A stretch of 64,000 bases of DNA, taken from the NCBI RefSeq assembly GCF_004137085.1, contig NZ_QYBC01000004.1:186001-250000 (forward strand), in the 5' to 3' direction. The notes under the pieces were generated by a model that was not told the DNA's origin, did no database searches, and saw only the letters and a list, made by a program, of their open reading frames with translations. Below, one piece after another: positions 60,745 to 64,000 of this stretch. Numbering within the stretch: position 1 is the first letter of the stretch; every line of letters begins with the position of its first letter. The DNA comes from Lichenibacterium ramalinae. GTDB lineage: Bacteria; Pseudomonadota; Alphaproteobacteria; Rhizobiales; Beijerinckiaceae. A program made the translations under genes and the position numbers.

Positions 60745-61932
60745 TCAGCCGACGTTGAGCCAGTCCATCAGCATAGCTTCCTGCGCGTGGAAAGCATGCT
60801 CCGGCTTACGCCCGTTGCGGGTCATCGGGGCCTTGAAGAAATGGCCGAGCTGTTCCTGCACGCCGCCGTCGCCGCGCCGGCCCGCGAGGCCGACCACGCG
60901 GGCGATCTCGATGGCGAGCGGCGCCGCCAAGATCGAGTCCTTGCACAGGAAGTTGATCTTGATCTGCATCTTCTGGCCGAGGAAGCCCGTCACGTCGATG
61001 TTGTCCCAGGCCTCCTTGTCGTCGCCGCGCGGCCGGTAGTAGCGGATGTCGACGAGGTGATCCTCGACCGGGTAGCCCAGCATGTCCTCGAGGACGCAGC
61101 CCTTGGTGTTGAGCTTGGACTGCAGCGAGTTCGGGTCCTGCAGGGCGAAGCCGTCGCGGTTGCCGAGGATGTTGGTCGAGAACCAGCCGTCGACGTGCAG
61201 GGCGCGGGACTTCAGCGCCGGCGCGATGACGGTCTTCATCATGGTCTGGCCGGTCTTGCCGTCCTTGCCGGCGACGGCGACGTTGCGCTCCTTGGCGAAG
61301 GCCATGAGGGCGGGCACGTCGGCGGCGACGCTGGGCGTGAAGTTGGCATAGCCGCAGTCGCTCGCGATGGCGGCATAGGCGTAGAGCATCGCCGGGCCGA
61401 TGGCCTCGCTGTCGGCGTCGAGGCCGCGCTCGAAGCCCTCGACGCTGTTCAGCGCCTCGGCGCCGAGGTCCGGCCACGATTCGGTGGAGGCGAGGTTGAT
61501 CACCACCACGCGGTCGACGCCGCTCTCCTCCTTGAAGCGCCGGAGGTCGTCGGCGATGATGTCGACGGCCTCGCGATGGTTCTTGGCGGCCGTCATGTTG
61601 CGGCCGACGATGTTCTTGCAGAACTTCTGGCTGGCCACCGCCTTCCAGGGCGTCATGGTCTTGAGCACCTCGGCCGAGGCGGCGTCGCCCTTGCCGAGCA
61701 CGCCGTGCTCGTCGGCCGCCGCCGCGAGGTCGTTGCCGTTGACGTCCCAGCCGCCGAAGACGAGGTCCTTGTAGTCGGCCAGGCCCGCCACGTTGAGATG
61801 CGCCAGGGGCAGCCCGTCGAGCTGATTCGAACCCGCCTTCAGCGCCTCGATCCCCGCAACTGCCGTGGTGGCCACAGCGCCGCCAAGACCCACGATGGCG
61901 ACGCCCAGGCGCTCGCCGCGTGTTGAACCCAT
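60745..61932 (-). CDS. Inositol-3-phosphate (myo-inositol-1-phosphate) synthase
   Basis: About 395 residues. It converts glucose 6-phosphate to inositol phosphate with bound NAD+. NAD loop GVAIVGLGGAVATTAVAGIE; VVINLASTES; AVAGKDGKTGQTMMKTVIAP; LHVDGWFSTNILGNRDG; the catalytic core IKINFLCKDSILAAPLAIEI with conserved lysines. It is the short prokaryotic type. ATG 61932 is preferred; a GTG at 61950 adds six residues (MCDLAI). First gene of the eight-gene operon. Inositol synthases are uncommon in alphaproteobacteria, which usually use inositol as a nutrient, so its presence at the head of a tailoring operon is informative. Confidence 0.93.
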   Translation of the reverse strand: MGSTRGERLGVAIVGLGGAVATTAVAGIEALKAGSNQLDGLPLAHLNVAGLADYKDLVFGGWDVNGNDLAAAADEHGVLGKGDAASAEVLKTMTPWKAVASQKFCKNIVGRNMTAAKNHREAVDIIADDLRRFKEESGVDRVVVINLASTESWPDLGAEALNSVEGFERGLDADSEAIGPAMLYAYAAIASDCGYANFTPSVAADVPALMAFAKERNVAVAGKDGKTGQTMMKTVIAPALKSRALHVDGWFSTNILGNRDGFALQDPNSLQSKLNTKGCVLEDMLGYPVEDHLVDIRYYRPRGDDKEAWDNIDVTGFLGQKMQIKINFLCKDSILAAPLAIEIARVVGLAGRRGDGGVQEQLGHFFKAPMTRNGRKPEHAFHAQEAMLMDWLNVG

Positions 61933-62317
61933 GATCGCCAAATCACACACCCAAAGATGACGCGGGAAACCCGGGGGACATCCGCGTCGCTACGTCCGAG
62001 GCGCCGGCCGAAGTTCCCCGCCAGGGGCGGGCTGCATTCGGCGCGGCGCCGATGCCTTACCTAAAGGACTGCGACGCGACGGCCATTGCGGCATCTTGAC
62101 GGTGCGGCTCGAAGGCCGCCTCGCGCCCTGGCCGTCCGGCCGCGGCCGCGGGATCGTGTCGCGACCGCGTCGAAAAGCACATGCCGGCCGGTAGGGCCGG
62201 CGCCGCGATTGTGTTAAGGACGCGGTCCCGCAACCAACTTTCGGCGACCGGAGCCCCTTTGTCCTCGACCCGACGCCCGACAGCGCTCCCGGTCTCCCCC
62301 ACGGCGATGGCCCGATT
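61933..62317. promoter_or_regulatory. Divergent control region between inositol operon and lacI-type gene
   Basis: 385 bases without a gene. It holds a perfect hairpin/palindrome GCCGGCC-GGTAG-GGCCGGC at 62183-62201 followed by the AT-richer GATTGTGTTAAGG. This is where the LacI-type regulator would be expected to bind if it controls itself and the operon, but no canonical LacI operator with a central CG is obvious. Confidence 0.4.
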
Positions 62318-63379
62318 TTGACCTTGCGTGAGGGGGTGAAACGGCCGTCGGTTCGCCTGAGGGACGTCGCCGAGCGCGCGCGCTGTTCCGCCGCGACCGT
62401 GTCGCGCGTGCTGAATGCGCCGGAAACGGTCAATCGAGAGGCGCGGCTCCGCGTCGAAGCCGCGGTCCGCGACCTCGGCTACACGCGCAACGGGGCCGCC
62501 CGCGCGCTGCGGTCGCGCCGCTCCCAGATCGTCGGCCTCATCCTGCCGACGCTGAAGCAGACCATCTACGCCGATTTTATCGGCGCCGTGCAGGACGCGC
62601 TCGAAGAGCGGGACTACGCGCTGATCGTCGCCTCGTCGGACTATTCCCCCGAGCGGGAGCTGTTCCAGGCGCGCCTGATGGCGGAGCGGGGCATCGACGG
62701 GCTGATGCTGGTCGGGCTGATGCACCGGCCGGACCTGCACGCGCTGCTCGACGCCCAGTCCATCCCCTACGTCACCACCTACACGTTCCGGCAGGAAGCC
62801 GACCACCCCGTGATGGGGTTCGACAACGTCGCCAGCATGGCGTCGATCGTCGATCACCTCGTCGAACTCGGGCATCGCGACATCGCCGTGCTGGCGGGGC
62901 GTCGCCGCGACAGCGATCGCGCCGAGGACCGGATCCGCGGCGTCGCGGCCGCCCTGGCCCGCCATGGCCTGGACTTCCCGGACGACCACACCGTGGAGGA
63001 GACACTGTCGATCCCGGGCGGGCGCGAGGGTCTGCGCCGGCTGCTCGCCGCGGGCCCGCTCCCGACCGCGCTCGTCTGCGCCAGCGACGTCCTGGCCTAT
63101 GGCGCCCTGGTGGAATGCCAAAGGCTGGGCATCGCCGTCCCGGCGGACCTGTCGGTCGTCGGCTGCGACGACCTTCCCGCCTCGAAGCACATCCTTCCGG
63201 CCCTGACCACCCTGGCGATCCCCGCCGAGGAGATGGGGCGCCGGGCCGCCGCATACCTCCTGTCCTGTTTCGCCGGAAGCCCGCACGCGCCGCGGATGTG
63301 CTTCGACACGCGGCTGATGGTGCGGCAGACCACGGCTCCGCCGTCTCGGGCGCCGCGGCCCGGTGCGACAGCACCGTGA
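62318..63379 (+). CDS. LacI-family transcriptional regulator
   Basis: A regulator of about 350 residues. N-terminal helix-turn-helix and hinge: [20 protein letters not shown] and [20 protein letters not shown] then [19 protein letters not shown]-terminal periplasmic-binding-like sensor domain with [20 protein letters not shown] and [20 protein letters not shown]. The close relatives in the GntR/LacI group sense sugars, sugar acids or inositols. The open frame starts at TTG 62318; GTG 62336 (giving [10 protein letters not shown]) is as likely. It is divergent from the inositol operon and just upstream of the epimerase gene, so it may control both. Confidence 0.92.
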   Translation: MTLREGVKRPSVRLRDVAERARCSAATVSRVLNAPETVNREARLRVEAAVRDLGYTRNGAARALRSRRSQIVGLILPTLKQTIYADFIGAVQDALEERDYALIVASSDYSPERELFQARLMAERGIDGLMLVGLMHRPDLHALLDAQSIPYVTTYTFRQEADHPVMGFDNVASMASIVDHLVELGHRDIAVLAGRRRDSDRAEDRIRGVAAALARHGLDFPDDHTVEETLSIPGGREGLRRLLAAGPLPTALVCASDVLAYGALVECQRLGIAVPADLSVVGCDDLPASKHILPALTTLAIPAEEMGRRAAAYLLSCFAGSPHAPRMCFDTRLMVRQTTAPPSRAPRPGATAP

Positions 63380-63458
63380 CGCGCCGCTCCGCAGCACGCT
63401 CCGCCCGGATGGAGCGCAGGGCGCGATTTGCGCGCGGCAGGCGGGCGGAGGTAAGTTG

Positions 63459-64000
63459 ATGCCCGCGAGCGGGCCGCGCCCGTTGAGCCCCGCGGGAGTC
63501 GAGCTTGTGACGGAAAAACGTGTGCTGATCACCGGCGGGGCCGGTTTCGTCGGATCCCATCTGTGCGAGGCGCTTCTCGAGCGCGGCCACGAGGTCCTCT
63601 GCGTCGACAATTTCTACACGGGCTCGCGCCGCAACGTCGCCCACCTCATGGGCAACCCGCGATTCGAACTGCTGCGTCACGACGTCTGCTTTCCGCTCCA
63701 CGTCGAGGTGGACGCCATCTACAACCTCGCCTGCCCGGCTTCGCCGGTGCACTACCAGTCGGACCCGGTGCAGACCACCAAGACCAGCGTCGTGGGCGCG
63801 CTGAACATGCTCGGGCTCGCCAAGCGGCTGAAGGTGCCGGTGCTCCAGGCCTCGACGTCGGAATGCTACGGCGATCCCGCCGTCCATCCCCAGCCCGAAA
63901 GCTATTGGGGCAACGTCAACCCGATCGGCCCGCGTTCCTGCTACGACGAGGGGAAGCGCTGCGCCGAAACCCTGTTCTTCGACTACCATCGCCAGCACGG
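63459..64000 (+). CDS. NAD-dependent epimerase/dehydratase, UDP-glucuronate decarboxylase-like (partial)
   Basis: The gene runs off the right edge; 180 codons are present. ATG 63459 has a very good site (GGAGG, 7 bases upstream); an internal GTG at 63507 is also possible. The extended SDR fold begins [20 protein letters not shown]; then [49 protein letters not shown] and the catalytic Y-x3-K in [16 protein letters not shown]. The PASPxxYQxDPVxTxKT stretch is typical of UDP-xylose synthase (UDP-glucuronate decarboxylase). It could supply a pentose donor to a glycosyltransferase. Confidence 0.88.
   Translation, partial: MPASGPRPLSPAGVELVTEKRVLITGGAGFVGSHLCEALLERGHEVLCVDNFYTGSRRNVAHLMGNPRFELLRHDVCFPLHVEVDAIYNLACPASPVHYQSDPVQTTKTSVVGALNMLGLAKRLKVPVLQASTSECYGDPAVHPQPESYWGNVNPIGPRSCYDEGKRCAETLFFDYHRQH

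Noticed and set aside
53205-61932. Complete mycothiol pathway
   Set aside because: No cysteine ligase (MshC) is present and several tailoring enzymes are extra; only the first steps match.

Overview
The window is very GC-rich, densely coding DNA from an alphaproteobacterium, most likely of the order Hyphomicrobiales. The evidence is the combination of homospermidine synthase with a type-III-fold ornithine decarboxylase, ExoD, the nth/DUF2244 pair, a LysR/DUF1127 divergent pair, DUF2059 and ETF-ubiquinone oxidoreductase, plus frequent GTG/TTG starts and 4-nt stop/start overlaps. The genus cannot be fixed from the sequence. No rRNA, tRNA, CRISPR array, prophage or insertion sequence was found. 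Two genes are cut by the window edges: a glutamate-cysteine ligase at the left and a UDP-glucuronate-decarboxylase-like epimerase at the right.

Layout. 1-26.5 kb is mostly housekeeping and single-gene units: gshA (partial), a small secreted protein, a lone Flp pilin, LysR/DUF1127, a MATE exporter, ispH, a secreted TPR protein, thrB-rnhA, a HAD phosphatase, exoD, a GST, a large transglutaminase/DUF2126 protein, MAPEG, an old-yellow-enzyme/ArsR divergent pair, ETF-QO, a chemoreceptor, an uracil-DNA glycosylase carrying a 27-bp minisatellite, a KefB-like antiporter preceded by a 14-bp tandem repeat, a CorA-like transporter, DUF1810, proB and a 2-hydroxyacid dehydrogenase. 26.5-31.3 kb is a polyamine block: a ~680-nt structured leader, ornithine decarboxylase, a GNAT enzyme, DUF2059 and homospermidine synthase (ornithine to putrescine to homospermidine).

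32.1-43.0 kb is a molybdenum-hydroxylase locus: coxG, coxS-coxL-coxM, then a translationally coupled maturation block (MoxR/CoxD, an eight-cysteine protein, CoxE, XdhC split in two, a molybdopterin-binding protein, a MocA-type cytidylyltransferase) ending in the DNA-repair gene tag. The large subunit has the form II motif AYRGAGR, so CO oxidation should not be assumed. 43.2-44.2 kb holds a trypsin-like protease without a signal peptide, behind an inverted repeat that can cover its ribosome binding site. 44.2-51.2 kb is a glycogen-to-trehalose module (glgX, treZ, treY, minus strand). nth, DUF2244 and a GNAT gene follow.

53.2-61.9 kb is the most unusual part: one tightly packed eight-gene minus-strand operon running inositol-phosphate synthase, HD-like hydrolase, methyltransferase, Gfo/Idh/MocA dehydrogenase, YcaO, TIM-barrel isomerase, GT4 glycosyltransferase and PIG-L deacetylase. 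Ino1 + GT4 + a possible phosphatase + PIG-L match the logic of the first steps of mycothiol synthesis (or of a glucosaminyl-inositol anchor), while YcaO, a redox enzyme and a methyltransferase would tailor the product. A LacI-type regulator and a UDP-xylose-synthase-like gene lie divergently upstream. I read this as a candidate undescribed pathway for an inositol-based glycoside or pseudodisaccharide; that product assignment is inference.
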